A DNA stretch of 64,000 nt from Cichorium intybus (taxonomy: Eukaryota; Streptophyta; Magnoliopsida; Asterales; Asteraceae). Position numbers and translations under genes: made by a program. Of this stretch, positions 14,968 through 24,808 are shown one piece after another; the stretch's first letter is position 1; every line of letters begins with the position of its first letter. Under the pieces are notes generated by a model, which saw only the letters and a list, made by a program, of their open reading frames with translations, had not been told where the DNA came from and searched no databases. The DNA is taken from contig CM042010.1 in the NCBI GenBank assembly GCA_023525715.1, positions 158,535,907 through 158,599,906 of the forward strand, read 5' to 3'.

Positions 14968-17705
14968 TGTTAGGAATCGGATAGGGTATACGCAGCGGAA
15001 ATACTATCACACACACACAAATGAAACGAGAAAATTAAGCAAAAGATAACGCAAGGATTTTACGTGGTTCGGATTCGGTGTCAATCCTACATCCACGGGC
15101 TGCAACTGAGTTTTCTTATATTCACTATATGAAGATTACAATTACAATTGTTTGCTGCGATTAACAAACGAAGAAAACAATCCTATTTATAGGATTTTAG
15201 AGCCGTATAATGCCGTTCCCTTTTTCCTTTCTTCACATGTTAGTTTGAATATGAAAAGTTTGTAGACCCCTTTTCACCAAACACGGCAGACACATCAATT
15301 CAATTTGCAATTGAATTGTAAATGAATTTACAATAATTACCCTTGAACTTTAAACAATGTGACAAATTGTTCATGGTTCCACCAAACCCAACAATCTCCC
15401 ACTTGTAGACATGAACAATACAGTAACTCCAGTAATCTTTAACCAAATCAGTCTTCCAAGCTTCCAGTTCCCAAGAACAAGCTAGACCCAATCAAATTTC
15501 CTTAGTTGCAGCCGCCCCTCATCTTCAAGTACTAGAAGGGCCAGTTGAAGCTCCCACTAGCTCCAACTCAGCCGTGGCTAATCCCACCACCGACTCATCC
15601 TCTGTCTCAACCGGTTTGGACACTCCACCAGCTCCAGAGATACACCGAGGACCACTAACACTCTCCAAACTTTGCAAACTTCCAACATGAGAGAATTTTC
15701 CAGTCTTAGTCTTTAAAACCCAACGGCTCTTTGTAACTGTACCCGTAACACACCCCGTGCTCCCACTGTCACAAAATCCCCTGAATGGTTTAGACTTTCC
15801 GACTCGTTCAACTAACATCCCCTTGGCTCCAGAATTCATGTTTGCAAAATGAACTCTCTTAGCACTAGATTTAGCGAACCAGATTTTGTCATGCTTAACG
15901 GGGACGGTCATACTTCCCTCAACAGGTACCTCAACCATATACAATGACCCACGCTTCATACCTTGAGCAATCACCGAATTACCATTGACCACCCTCCATG
16001 TACCACCACCAAACCTTACTTCCAGTCCTTGTTTATCCAGCTGACCAACAGAAATCAATTTCTTCTTCAGCTCCGGAATCACCCTGACATTCTTCAGGTT
16101 CCATGTAGTTCCCAATGAAGTAACCAGATCAATATCTCCTATGCCCGTTACTTGAAGCATCTCGTCATTTGCTAACCGTACCTTCCCAAAATCTCCTTCT
16201 TTTAGATTCACCATCGTTTCTCCGTTGTCCATGGCGTGAAACGAAGCCCCTGAATCCATGACCCAAGAGTCTACAGAACTTTCCATACTTAGTATCAGTG
16301 CATCATCCTCAGACACACCCTCAGCACCAGCAATGTTCAATTCTTTCTTTGGACATTGACTCTTAACATGTCCCACCTCTTGACAGTTCCAGCACTTCAC
16401 ATTCTTCCAAGTTCTAGACGAACTTCTTCCCCGACTCCCACTGCTCCCAATATTCCTGCTATTCCCTCTACCTCTTCCGATATTTAATAACTCAGAAGAA
16501 GAAGATCCACCTTGATTCTTGCGTCTGACATCCTCGCCAATAACCAAATCTCCAACCCCTTCAAAAGTCATACCACTGGTCCCCACTGAACTTGTAACAG
16601 CAGTTACTGTTCTAGACCAGCTATCAGGTAGTGAAGCTAGTAGCAGTGAAGCTTGAGTCTCGTTATCAAATTTAATTCCCACAGATGACAATCTGGACAG
16701 AATTGAATTTAGATTGTTAATGTGAATCGTAACTGAGCCTTCCTCATTCATCCTTATAGTGAACAGCTCCCTCATCAAGAACACCTTGTTAGCCGCCGAC
16801 GGTTTCTCATACATGTTCGTCAGAGCATCCATCATACCACGCGCCATGGTTTCCTTCATGATGTTGAAAGCAACGCTCCTTTCCAACGACAACGTAATAA
16901 CCGCCTTAGCTTTCTTGTCCTTTGAGTTCCACGCATCTTCAGCAGCTTTTTCCATTTTCTCCGGTTTGTCTCCAAGTACCACGTCCAAATCTTTTTGACA
17001 TAGCAATGCTTCTAATTGCATTTTCCACCAGCTAAAGTCAGAACCGTTAAACTTCTCGATTACAACCTTGTCTTCAGCCATTACGACAAACAAGAAACAA
17101 ATATTTTATAGTACTTTTGTGTGACAGAACAGTACCCTTCAAAGTACCGAGATACCTTTAATACGATTAATAAAAATTAGTTTATGATGTGGAAGATCAG
17201 ACAAAACTACAACCACAGAGCATACCCTAATTTCTAAAACCGAGACCTCCTCCGAAACCCAAAGCTCTGATACCAGTTGTTAGGAATCGGACAGGGTATA
17301 CGCAACGGAAATACTATCACACACACACACAAATGAAACGAGAAAATTAAGCAAAAGATAACGCAAGGATTTTACGTGGTTCGGATTCGGTGTCAATCCT
17401 ACATCCACGGGCTGCAACTGAGTTTTCTTATATTCACTCTATGAAGATTACAATTTCAATTGTTTGCTGCGATTAACAAACGAAGAAAACAATCCTATTT
17501 ATAGGATTTTAGAGCCGTATAATGCCGTTCCCTTTTTCCTTTCTTCACATGTTAGTTTGAATATGAAAAGTTTATAGACCCCTTTTCACCAAACACGACA
17601 GACACATCAATTCAATTTGCAATTGAATTGTAAATGAATTTACAATAATTACCCTTGAACTTTAAACAATGTGACAAATTGTTCATGGTTCCACCAAACC
17701 CAACA
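14968..17705 (-). mobile_element. Gag-only LTR retrotransposon nested in the copia pol gene
   Basis: LTRs on the plus strand are 14968-15393 and 17278-17705. Both start TGTTAGGAATCGG and end AAACCCAACA, and they differ at about six positions plus one CA unit. The target duplication is TGTTA (14963-14967 and 17706-17710). Read on the minus strand, the primer-binding site ACTGGTATCAGAGC lies next to the right LTR (about 17264-17277) and a polypurine tract (AGTGGGAGATT) next to the left LTR. The interior codes only a Gag-type protein; integrase and reverse transcriptase are absent. This is the layout of TR-GAG elements, which depend on a partner for replication. Confidence 0.93.
15525..17093 (-). 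CDS. Copia-type Gag protein with protease-like segment, non-autonomous element
   Basis: An intact 522-codon frame starting MFVVMAEDKVVIEKFNGSDF. Residues about 10-190 match the copia Gag family (FNGSDFSWWKMQLEALL; LMRELFTIRMNEEGSVTIHI; LLASLPDSW). A Gly, Ser and Arg-rich linker follows, then a CCHC knuckle, CWNCQEVGHVKSQC, at about 230-245. A protease-like motif, VMDSGASFHAM, lies at about 280, with LKNVRVIPELKKKLISVGQL further on. The C-terminus (about 400-522) is low in recognisable motifs and may come from a spliced or deleted pol region. The frame is undamaged although the host copia is broken at several sites. Gag would form particles; packaging must rely on enzymes supplied in trans. 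Identity is firm; current activity is unknown. Confidence 0.88.
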   Translation of the reverse strand: MFVVMAEDKVVIEKFNGSDFSWWKMQLEALLCQKDLDVVLGDKPEKMEKAAEDAWNSKDKKAKAVITLSLERSVAFNIMKETMARGMMDALTNMYEKPSAANKVFLMRELFTIRMNEEGSVTIHINNLNSILSRLSSVGIKFDNETQASLLLASLPDSWSRTVTAVTSSVGTSGMTFEGVGDLVIGEDVRRKNQGGSSSSELLNIGRGRGNSRNIGSSGSRGRSSSRTWKNVKCWNCQEVGHVKSQCPKKELNIAGAEGVSEDDALILSMESSVDSWVMDSGASFHAMDNGETMVNLKEGDFGKVRLANDEMLQVTGIGDIDLVTSLGTTWNLKNVRVIPELKKKLISVGQLDKQGLEVRFGGGTWRVVNGNSVIAQGMKRGSLYMVEVPVEGSMTVPVKHDKIWFAKSSAKRVHFANMNSGAKGMLVERVGKSKPFRGFCDSGSTGCVTGTVTKSRWVLKTKTGKFSHVGSLQSLESVSGPRCISGAGGVSKPVETEDESVVGLATAELELVGASTGPSST

Positions 17706-20700
17706 TGTTAGAGGAAGGGGTGACTCGATCCTTAAAGGGGGTACTAAAATTGATGATGTGCTTTATGTCCCTGATTTTAGTTGTAATTTACTATCTGTGA
17801 GACGATTAACTAATAGTTTGCAAAGCGTGCTTTCGTTTTTCCCCGATTTTGTTGTCATGCAGAAGCTTCACACGGGGAGCTTGATTGGTGCGGGAAGATG
17901 TGAAAAGGGATTGTATCGGATGGGGGTGATGAAAAACGAGAGAAAGGCTATGGTTGTAACTAATGACACTTGGCACAAGAGACTAGGACACGCCTCCACT
18001 GAAAAACTGAAAGAGATTAGCTTCCTCAAAAATGCTGTTTTCAATAAAATTTGTGATTCTTGCTCTAAAGCTAAGCACACGAGACTTCCCTTCTCTAATA
18101 GCACTAGAAAAACTGTTGAATGTTTTGATTTACTGCATTGTGATATTTGGGGAAAATACCGTACACCTTCTTTTACTGGGGTAAATTATTTTTTAACGAT
18201 TATTGATGATTTTAGTAAGGCCGTATGGATAATCCTTTTAAAATTCAAACACGAGGCAAGTCGACATTTAAAGGATTTTCACAAAATGGTAAAAACTCAA
18301 TTTGGCAAAAACATTAAAAGAATTAGGTGTGATAACGGCGGGGAGTTCACATCCAACGATATGATTTGTTTTTACAAAGAAAACGGGATTCTACTCGAAA
18401 CAACATGCCCTCACACGCCCCAACAAAACGGTACCGTCGAGAGAAAGCATCCACATCTCCTTGAAACGGCGTGTGCCTTACGATTTGAGGCAAGTTTACC
18501 AAAGCGGTTTTGGGGCGAATGTGTCCTAACCGCCGCTTACGTCATCAACCGATTACCATCCAAGGTCATCGATAATAAAACCCCGTTCGAGCTTCTTCAT
18601 AACGAAGCACCTGACTATGATCACATAAAGGTCTTCGGTTGTTTGGCATATTACCGAAACACGGATACAAAAGGAGACAAATTTGAAGAAAGAGGAAAAG
18701 CTGGTATTTTCTTAGGCTACCCACCAGGCACGAAGGGATATAAAATATACGATCTTGAAAACAAAAAAATAATTATCTCAAGAGACGTCAAATTTTTTGA
18801 AGACCACTTCCCTTCTAATAATGTTGCTTCAAATTGTCATCATGAAGATATTTTTGAGCAAGAAAAGCAAGTGGAGGATGATGTCACAATGGAGGATGAT
18901 GTTGCTTCGCTTCTAATAATGTCGAAGCTCAAAAGCAAGTGGAGGATGATGTCACAATGGAAATTAATAAAGAAACCACAAATGAAGGTATGGAGACACC
19001 TCGAAGCAATGATAAAGATCCAGTTGGTGGTCCACCACTTCAAAATGAATTTGATCAGGTGAGTCAGACCAATGAATCTCTAAGCCCAAGTGAAACCCCA
19101 AGTATACAGAACCAAGACCCAAACGAAGAGAATAGAGTCCAAAACACGGATCTTGAACGAGGACGAGGTAAATGAACTCGAACTCAACCGACTCGTTTTA
19201 AGGACTTCGAAGTCAGACTTCCCCCATTCGTTAATCCGACACATACCACACCCAGTCAACACTCCTCTACGGTACATCCGTTGTCTAATTTTGTATCTTA
19301 TGAGCATTTTTCTGACTCACATAAAGCTTTCCTGTCGGCCATTCATTCCAATAATGAGCCAAGAAATTTTATGCAAGCCATACAGGATGAACGGTGGAAA
19401 GAAGCGATGAAAAAAGAAATACGAGCTCTCGAAGAAAACGGCACGTGGACCCTCACAGAATTGCCGAAAGGCAAACGGGCCATAAATTCGAAATGGGTCT
19501 ACAAGATAAAGTATAAGCCAAACGGAGAGGTGGAACGTTACAAAGCTCGTCTCGTTGCAAAAGGATTCACACAACAAGAAGGAGTTGATTACCACGACAC
19601 GTTTGCTCCGGTTGCGAAACTGGTCACCGTTAGAACTCTTCTAGCTGTTGCGGTCAAGAAAAACTGGATCATCAATCAACTAGACGTGAACAATGCGTTT
19701 TTGCATGGAGATTTAGACGAGGACGTTTACATGAAGATCCCACATGGATTCTCTAAGGAGAAGGAAACTCGGGTTTGCAAGTTAAAGAAATCACTTTACG
19801 GGTTAAAACAAGTGTCGCGGAACTGGTATAAAAAATTTACCACGTCTCTTCTAAATCTGGGTTTCAGACAATGTAAAGCTGATTACTCCCTCTTCGTCTA
19901 TAAACAAAAAAAAACAGTTTTGTCGCAGCCTTGATATATGTTGACGATGTCATTATCGTCGGCAACGATCGTGATCGGATACAATCCATAAAAAACGACC
20001 TCGACAAACAATTTAGCATAAAGGATCTAGGAAATCTTAAATACTTTCTCGGCATCGAGGTGGCTCGAACTTCTGAAGGTCTTGTCTTGAGCCAAAGAAA
20101 GTACACGCTAGACATTCTCGAAGATTACGGGCTACAAGGTTGTCGACCCAGCTCGTTTCCTATAGAACCGAATTTGAAACTTGATAAAGGAGAGACGAAA
20201 CAAAAAGTTGACAGTAGCCTTTACCATCGAATGGTGGGTCGATTACTCTATCTACAGCCCACTCGACCCGACATTACATATGCGGTTAACGTTTTGAGCC
20301 AATTCGTTAGTGACCCGAGGCAAAACCATTTAGATGCAACTCATCGTGTTCTTCGCTATCTCAAGGCTACGGTAGGACAAGGCATCCTTTTACCACGATC
20401 AGGAGGATACAATCTCACAGCATATTGTGATTCTGACGGGCTCGGATGTCCCTTTACGAGACGTTCAAGAACAGGATACTTACTCCTCCTAGGGGGTTCA
20501 CCGGTTTCATGGAAAACTAAGAAACAATCGGTCGTTTCCCGCTCTTCCGCTGAAGCAGAATATCGCTCCATGGCATCTACTGTTAGTGAGATTCTATGGA
20601 TGCGATGGCTACTGCAAGAACTAGATGTTTCACTCGAAGGTCCCACTCCCCTTTTTTGTGATAACCAAGCTGCGAGACACATCGCCAACAATCACGTTTT

Positions 20701-20900
20701 TCATGAAAGGACCAAACATGTGGAGATGGATTGCTATTTTGTCCGTGAAAGAGTTGAGACTCAAGAAATTCGTCCTCTTCACGTCGAATCAAAGTTACAA
20801 ATCGCTGATCTCTTGACAAAAGGATTGGGTGCTCCTCAACTCCGTTTTCTACTTGGCAAGTTGGGTGTTATCAATCTACACACTCCAACTTGAGGGGGAG

Positions 20901-21102
20901 TATTGGGAATCAAGATATAATCATAATCCTTTCCTTTTCTTTTTCCTTTTTTCTCTCCACAGAATGCTCCTCTGTTTTTTGTCATTTATTTTGTTTCCTT
21001 TTAAACTTTGTTTTCTTGTCTATTTATTTTCCTCCTCTCTGTAATGCTTTCAAGATGAATAAGAAAACACAGAACCTTTCCTTCGATCCTTCAATTTGAA
21101 CA
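20901..21102 (+). repeat. Copia 3' LTR
   Basis: 202 bp; differs from the 5' LTR at two positions (about 1%), which suggests a fairly recent insertion. Confidence 0.93.
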
Positions 21103-21107
21103 AAAGC

Positions 21108-21399
21108 TTCCTGATTTTGGAACTCAGTTTAGTCGATCTTCAGTCGTGGATGTTGTTTCTCCGCCTCTGATGTCTTTTTATTGTTTTAATTTTCAAGTTT
21201 GATTTGTGTGTGTGTGTTCTTCATCGGTGATCGCAGGTGTGTGTATATGTCTTTAATTGTTCAATCGCGGGTTTGTGATGATCAGCAGTGACGACATTGA
21301 GATTGCAAAAGATGAAGGGGCAGACGGTGAAGATCCTGAGTTAGGGCTTCGACAAATTGATGGTCGAATTCTCTTAATTCTTTTGGGACATGGAGCTGT

Positions 21400-21477
<78 letters not shown>

Positions 21478-21550
21478 GGGTAATGGTGTGGGAGGTGGGT
21501 TTTATTGATTATTAATTAAAAAATACTTCTAAAATATTTAAAAAAATCAA
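21108..21550. other. Cargo of the outer MULE, right part, with a (GA)n tract
   Basis: Continues the gene-like cargo after the copia element. A 17-bp sequence AACTCAGTTTAGTCGAT at 21121-21137 also occurs at 13441-13457, so a short tandem duplication existed before the copia insertion. An open frame at 21280-21508 runs into (GA)n at 21402-21474 and is not recognised. Confidence 0.5.
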
Positions 21551-21837
21551 AAAAGAAACTAAAAGGGTAATTTAGTCTTTTCAAATAGGCCAGAGACCAA
21601 AAACACGGGAAGTTTCCCATTTTGGACTTGCCATGCAATTGGAAAACTTTTTGGACCCAAAGTGAGATTTTGACAAAACACAGGGACCATTTTTGTAGTT
21701 TTGTCTTTAATTTATCTATTGTAAACCTATTCTTAAGTTCATCCAACTTAAATAAATTAATATATTTGGTATCTCTTGAACAAACCTAAAGATATCATGA
21801 AGTTTATTTATTTGATAACACAATGTCAGCTTTAAAT

Positions 21838-22170
21838 AGAAGAAAGCGGCGAATTGCTAATTCGTTGTACAAGTTATTCGTATCGAATGTTCGAATCTCT
21901 CTCTTGTCGTTTTCGTTGAAGGCTTTCCATTTTTTCCTTTCAATTTTTGCAAACGTTTTTTTGATTTTTTCTCTTAATTAAACGTATGGAATATATAAAA
22001 TAAAATCTTTAAAATTTTTAAAAATTTGAAAAATCAAACAAGAAAAACGGAAATTTTATTTAATTCTTCACGAACATGACAAGGATTATGTTCTGGATCC
22101 TTGGATAGGAATCCAAAGACGTAGAGAGAATCAAAGAATGGTAATTCAAAATGTTGCCTCGTATCCAATT
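21838..22170 (+). other. Decayed plastid DNA insertion (NUPT) with trnS-GCU and psbI relics
   Basis: 21845-21910 follows chloroplast trnS-GCU: AAAGCGGCGAATTGCTAAT (anticodon GCT in its loop context), then TTGTACAA, then the T-arm GTTCGAATCTCTCTCTT. About 150 bp on, 22058-22145 on the minus strand follows psbI, including the complement of its conserved end (TTCTTCACG..., GGATAGGAATCCAAAGA). The order and opposing orientations of trnS-GCU and psbI match the plastid genome, so the segment came as one piece. Many substitutions show it is old. The psbI frame is broken and the tRNA stems no longer pair properly. Confidence 0.75.
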
Positions 22171-22486
22171 GAATTAAAAATAAAAAGTAAACCTAAAATC
22201 CAAACTTTGAATAAAATAAGTAAAACGTGAAAATTTGAAACCACGAAAGAGTGCGTTCAAATGCGCGATATTATTGAGAATGTCGCCATGGAAGAATTTT
22301 ATTATTGCTTTCTTACCTAATTTAACATTTACGGATTAGTACTTAAAAAAACCCAGTATTAAGATATACACACTTGTGACCCGATTCAAATGGATGTTTG
22401 AATGATTGGTAATTGTTTTACCGTGTGTTGAATTATGTCGGGTTTATCTGTGAATAGCTATTTGTTTATCCATAAAATTTTATAAA
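22171..22486. other. Intergenic DNA, possibly further plastid-derived
   Basis: Continues after the psbI relic; no gene or clear plastid match that I can name. Confidence 0.35.
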
Positions 22487-22495
22487 TAATTTATA

Positions 22496-23713
22496 GAGTA
22501 AATTACACGGTTGGTCCTTGTGGTTTGGTAACATTTGCGCGCCTAGTCTCTAACTTATTTTTTTCATTCCGGGGTCCTTAAATGTCAAACTTCTTACACG
22601 CTTGATCCCTACCAAGCATAAAATGTCTATGTTACCCTGATCTATTTCTTTTTTGGTTTTATTATTTATTAATATTAAACAAAATAACTTATAATTGTTT
22701 TAAATTGAAATGACTATATACCCACCAACATGATATCTCACTTCTATGTTCTCTCATCTTCTTTTCTTCATCCAATAAGAACCCTAAACTTAGTCAATCT
22801 CCCCCTCCATGATCGTCCCCGTCGGAAGCCACCCCACCTCCTTCACCGTCCCCTCTGTTGCCCCTCCTGCAGCCCTCCCATTCCATCTCATCGGACAGAG
22901 AAACGGTGCCATGGTGGGGGGTTTGAAATCGCTAGCCTTCCTTCAATTTTTGTTTCCTTACCCACGTCTTCGATTGATTTTTTTAGAAAATAATTTGGCG
23001 TTGTCTAAGTGGAATGATGGTGGAGGTGGGGTGGTTCCCGAGGTGAGGTATCTATGGTTCACTTAGAAATCGGTTCATTAATTTCAGGTTGGATCATTGA
23101 TTCAAAACGACTTGTCGGGTCTGTGTAATAATTGGTCTGGGGTTTGATTTAGGTTCGATTTAAAAACCAGAGTAGTAACTGATGCCGATTTTGGAATGCT
23201 TATTTCTTCTCAGTGGTGTTGTTAGAAATTGTGATTGGTTTGGGGTTCTGACATCCTGCTGCCTCTCGTTCCTCTATTCTTGCTAGAAACATCGCCAGAT
23301 ACAAGCTAAAGGATTAACACCTAGATCAAATCCAACTAATGAAGAGGAATAAGAACGTGAGGGGAGACCAGGTGGGGGTTGCTTGACGATAAACAGAGGA
23401 CGAAGGAGTTGCAGGTCGACGAAAGATAGGTAAAAGGGAAAACAGAGGAAAGTGGTGGAATGGGGAAGGAGGGTCCGATCAGTTTGTGTGTGGGGAAAAT
23501 AAGAATTTTTTTGTTTTTTTTTAATTTAAAAACAATAAACAACTAACAAAAAACTAAAAAAGAAATTGTCAAGGGTAACATAGTCAATTCAGGTCTAGTA
23601 GGGACCAAACGTGCAAAATGTTAGGCATTTAAGGACTTTAGATGAAAAATGTGAGTTAGGGACTAAACGCGCAAATATCACCAAACCACAAGGACCAACC
23701 ATGTAATTTACTC
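22496..23713. mobile_element. Non-autonomous MULE with gene-like cargo
   Basis: The ends GAGTAAATTACACGGTTGG (22496) and, on the opposite strand, GAGTAAATTACATGGTTGG (from 23713) are inverted repeats of roughly 170 bp. A perfect 9-bp duplication TAATTTATA flanks it (22487-22495 and 23714-23722). The interior is GC-richer and exon-like (22740-23100: runs of proline codons, then TTTCAGGTTGG-style intron borders), but I do not recognise the source gene. The family is related to the Pack-MULEs at 11282 and 38936 by its terminal sequence. Confidence 0.9.
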
Positions 23714-23722
23714 TAATTTATA

Positions 23723-24157
23723 TGTTAAACATAATTATAAACCAATGTCATCATTATTATAACAATATTTTAAAAAAATTATTCAAATATTTTGAATCTT
23801 TTAATGAGATAATCTATAGAAGTATATAGTTAAAAAAATGGCATGGGGACTTATTGATATGTGCGTTCCATTGACTAGCCCAGATTTTAATTTTACTCTA
23901 TTTCAGATATATTTTTATCTTCTACATAAATAACATTATAAACTAGATTTCATTATTAATAAACATTAAGATATGTTATCTAAGACTGGCCAAAAATTGT
24001 TTGCCACTCTAAAAACAAGTAGTTATTATATGGATTTAACTCTTTTTTTTTGCCATAGGATCTATTTTAAAACAAACAGTTATTCTATGCATGTAACTCT
24101 CTTTTTAAGCAATTGTAATAAGTTTGTATTCATACTAGAAACCAATATCATTAACCA
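23723..24157. other. AT-rich intergenic DNA
   Basis: No gene or element border seen before the LINE target duplication. Confidence 0.5.
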
Positions 24158-24239
24158 ATATCATTTCTCTTAACACATAACTATATTATGAGTTTTTATA
24201 ATCAATAGATTTTAATCATTGTTGTGATAATAAGTTTAA

Positions 24240-24510
24240 CACATAATCGCCATCGCCTCCCCTATCTCCAACTCCTTCCTCGCCGTCTCCACCCTCACCG
24301 TCTCCAACCTCCTAGCCTGCTCCGCCGTCAGATTCAGATCGTCTGGAAGCTTCTTGTCCGCAAACAGCTTCTGATGTCTCCATGTCTTGATCGAAAGTGG
24401 AACTGGTGACGCACTTGAGCAATTCCAAGGCTTCTTGTCCGCAAATAGCTTCTGATTTCTCCATTTTCACGGACTCTACAAAGCTAGGGTTATGGGGTTT
24501 TGACATATAC
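24240..24510 (-). pseudogene. Gene fragment at the LINE 5' end, resembling a small CHCH (Cox19-like) protein
   Basis: On the minus strand 24312-24506 reads MEKSEAICGQEALELLKCVT after a short leader, then SSTFDQDMETSEAVCGQEAS. The pattern CGQEALELLxCV resembles the CX9C start of small plant Cox19-like CHCH proteins, but this rests on memory of a short motif. The GGCTTCTTGTCCGCAAA-type unit is duplicated (24349 and 24430), so the fragment is rearranged. It lies between the LINE 5' target duplication and ORF1, antisense to the LINE. Confidence 0.4.
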
Positions 24511-24808
24511 GGTTTGATGTGCAGCTTTATCTAGTTTGTGTGAGTTAGTGTGAGTAGAGAAAGCAGGATGGATCTCTTGGATGGGCTGTTAAAAGTTTAG
24601 TTTAGCTATGCAACGAACAAGCACGCCAAGTGTTCGACAAAATGCTTCAAAGAGATGGAAATTGTGTTCAAGGTCTTTTGACAGCAGGATTTAGACACTA
24701 TTTGGGGTGTTTGGTCATCAGCTTGTGAAGGTTTTCTCGGGCTGATTTTTAGGAGTTTTCGGTCACTTTGTTTTTTGGTATTTTTTCGGGGTTATCCGGA
24801 TTTTCGGT

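Larger units (their letters stand above)
13740..20893 (+). pseudogene. Copia gag-pol, disrupted at several points
   Basis: Gag starts at 13740 (MTGEKDKDGDK). A CCHC knuckle (CTICGKDGHNKDGC) lies at 14586-14627 and the protease motif VVDSGATEH at about 14850. The integrase zinc region and DDE core (CDIWGKY, RCDNGGEF) are at about 17970-18440, reverse transcriptase spans 19380-20150 with YVDD at 19937-19948, and RNase H ends at 20893. Lesions: an in-frame TAG at 14418-14420; a 2738-bp insertion after 14967; a 68-bp tandem duplication near 18863-18962 that shifts the frame; a TGA at 19173-19175; and a frameshift in an A-run at about 19905-19916. Both stops are compatible with C-to-T changes (CAG to TAG, CGA to TGA), as expected from deamination of methylated cytosine. 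It cannot make a polyprotein. Confidence 0.93.
13466..21102 (+). mobile_element. Ty1-copia LTR retrotransposon, inactivated, with a nested element
   Basis: The LTRs are 202 bp (13466-13667 and 20901-21102) and start TATTGGGAATC and end TTTGAACA. They differ at only two positions. The 5-bp target duplication AAAGC is at 13461-13465 and 21103-21107. The primer-binding site TGGTATCAGAGCAGG follows the 5' LTR directly (13668-13682), and the polypurine tract TGAGGGGGAG precedes the 3' LTR (20891-20900). The order protease, integrase, reverse transcriptase, RNase H in pol is that of copia. A second LTR element (14968-17705) interrupts it. Confidence 0.95.
11108..21705. mobile_element. Mutator-like element (MULE) swollen by nested insertions
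   Basis: The ends GACAAAACTGCAAAAATG (11108) and, on the opposite strand, GACAAAACTACAAAAATG (from 21705) are inverted repeats. Similarity runs about 155 bp inward. Both sides are flanked by the same 9-bp duplication TTTAATTTA (11099-11107 and 21706-21714), the size expected for Mutator elements. Without its later insertions (a Pack-MULE at 11282-12702 and a copia element at 13466-21102) the element would be about 1.5 kb. Its own interior (12712-13465 and 21108-21550) looks like gene-derived 5' sequence. No transposase is present, so it is non-autonomous. Confidence 0.88.

Noticed and set aside
21838..21912. A functional nuclear tRNA-Ser gene
   Set aside because: The stems are mismatched and the sequence tracks plastid trnS-GCU with psbI beside it, so it is an organelle relic.
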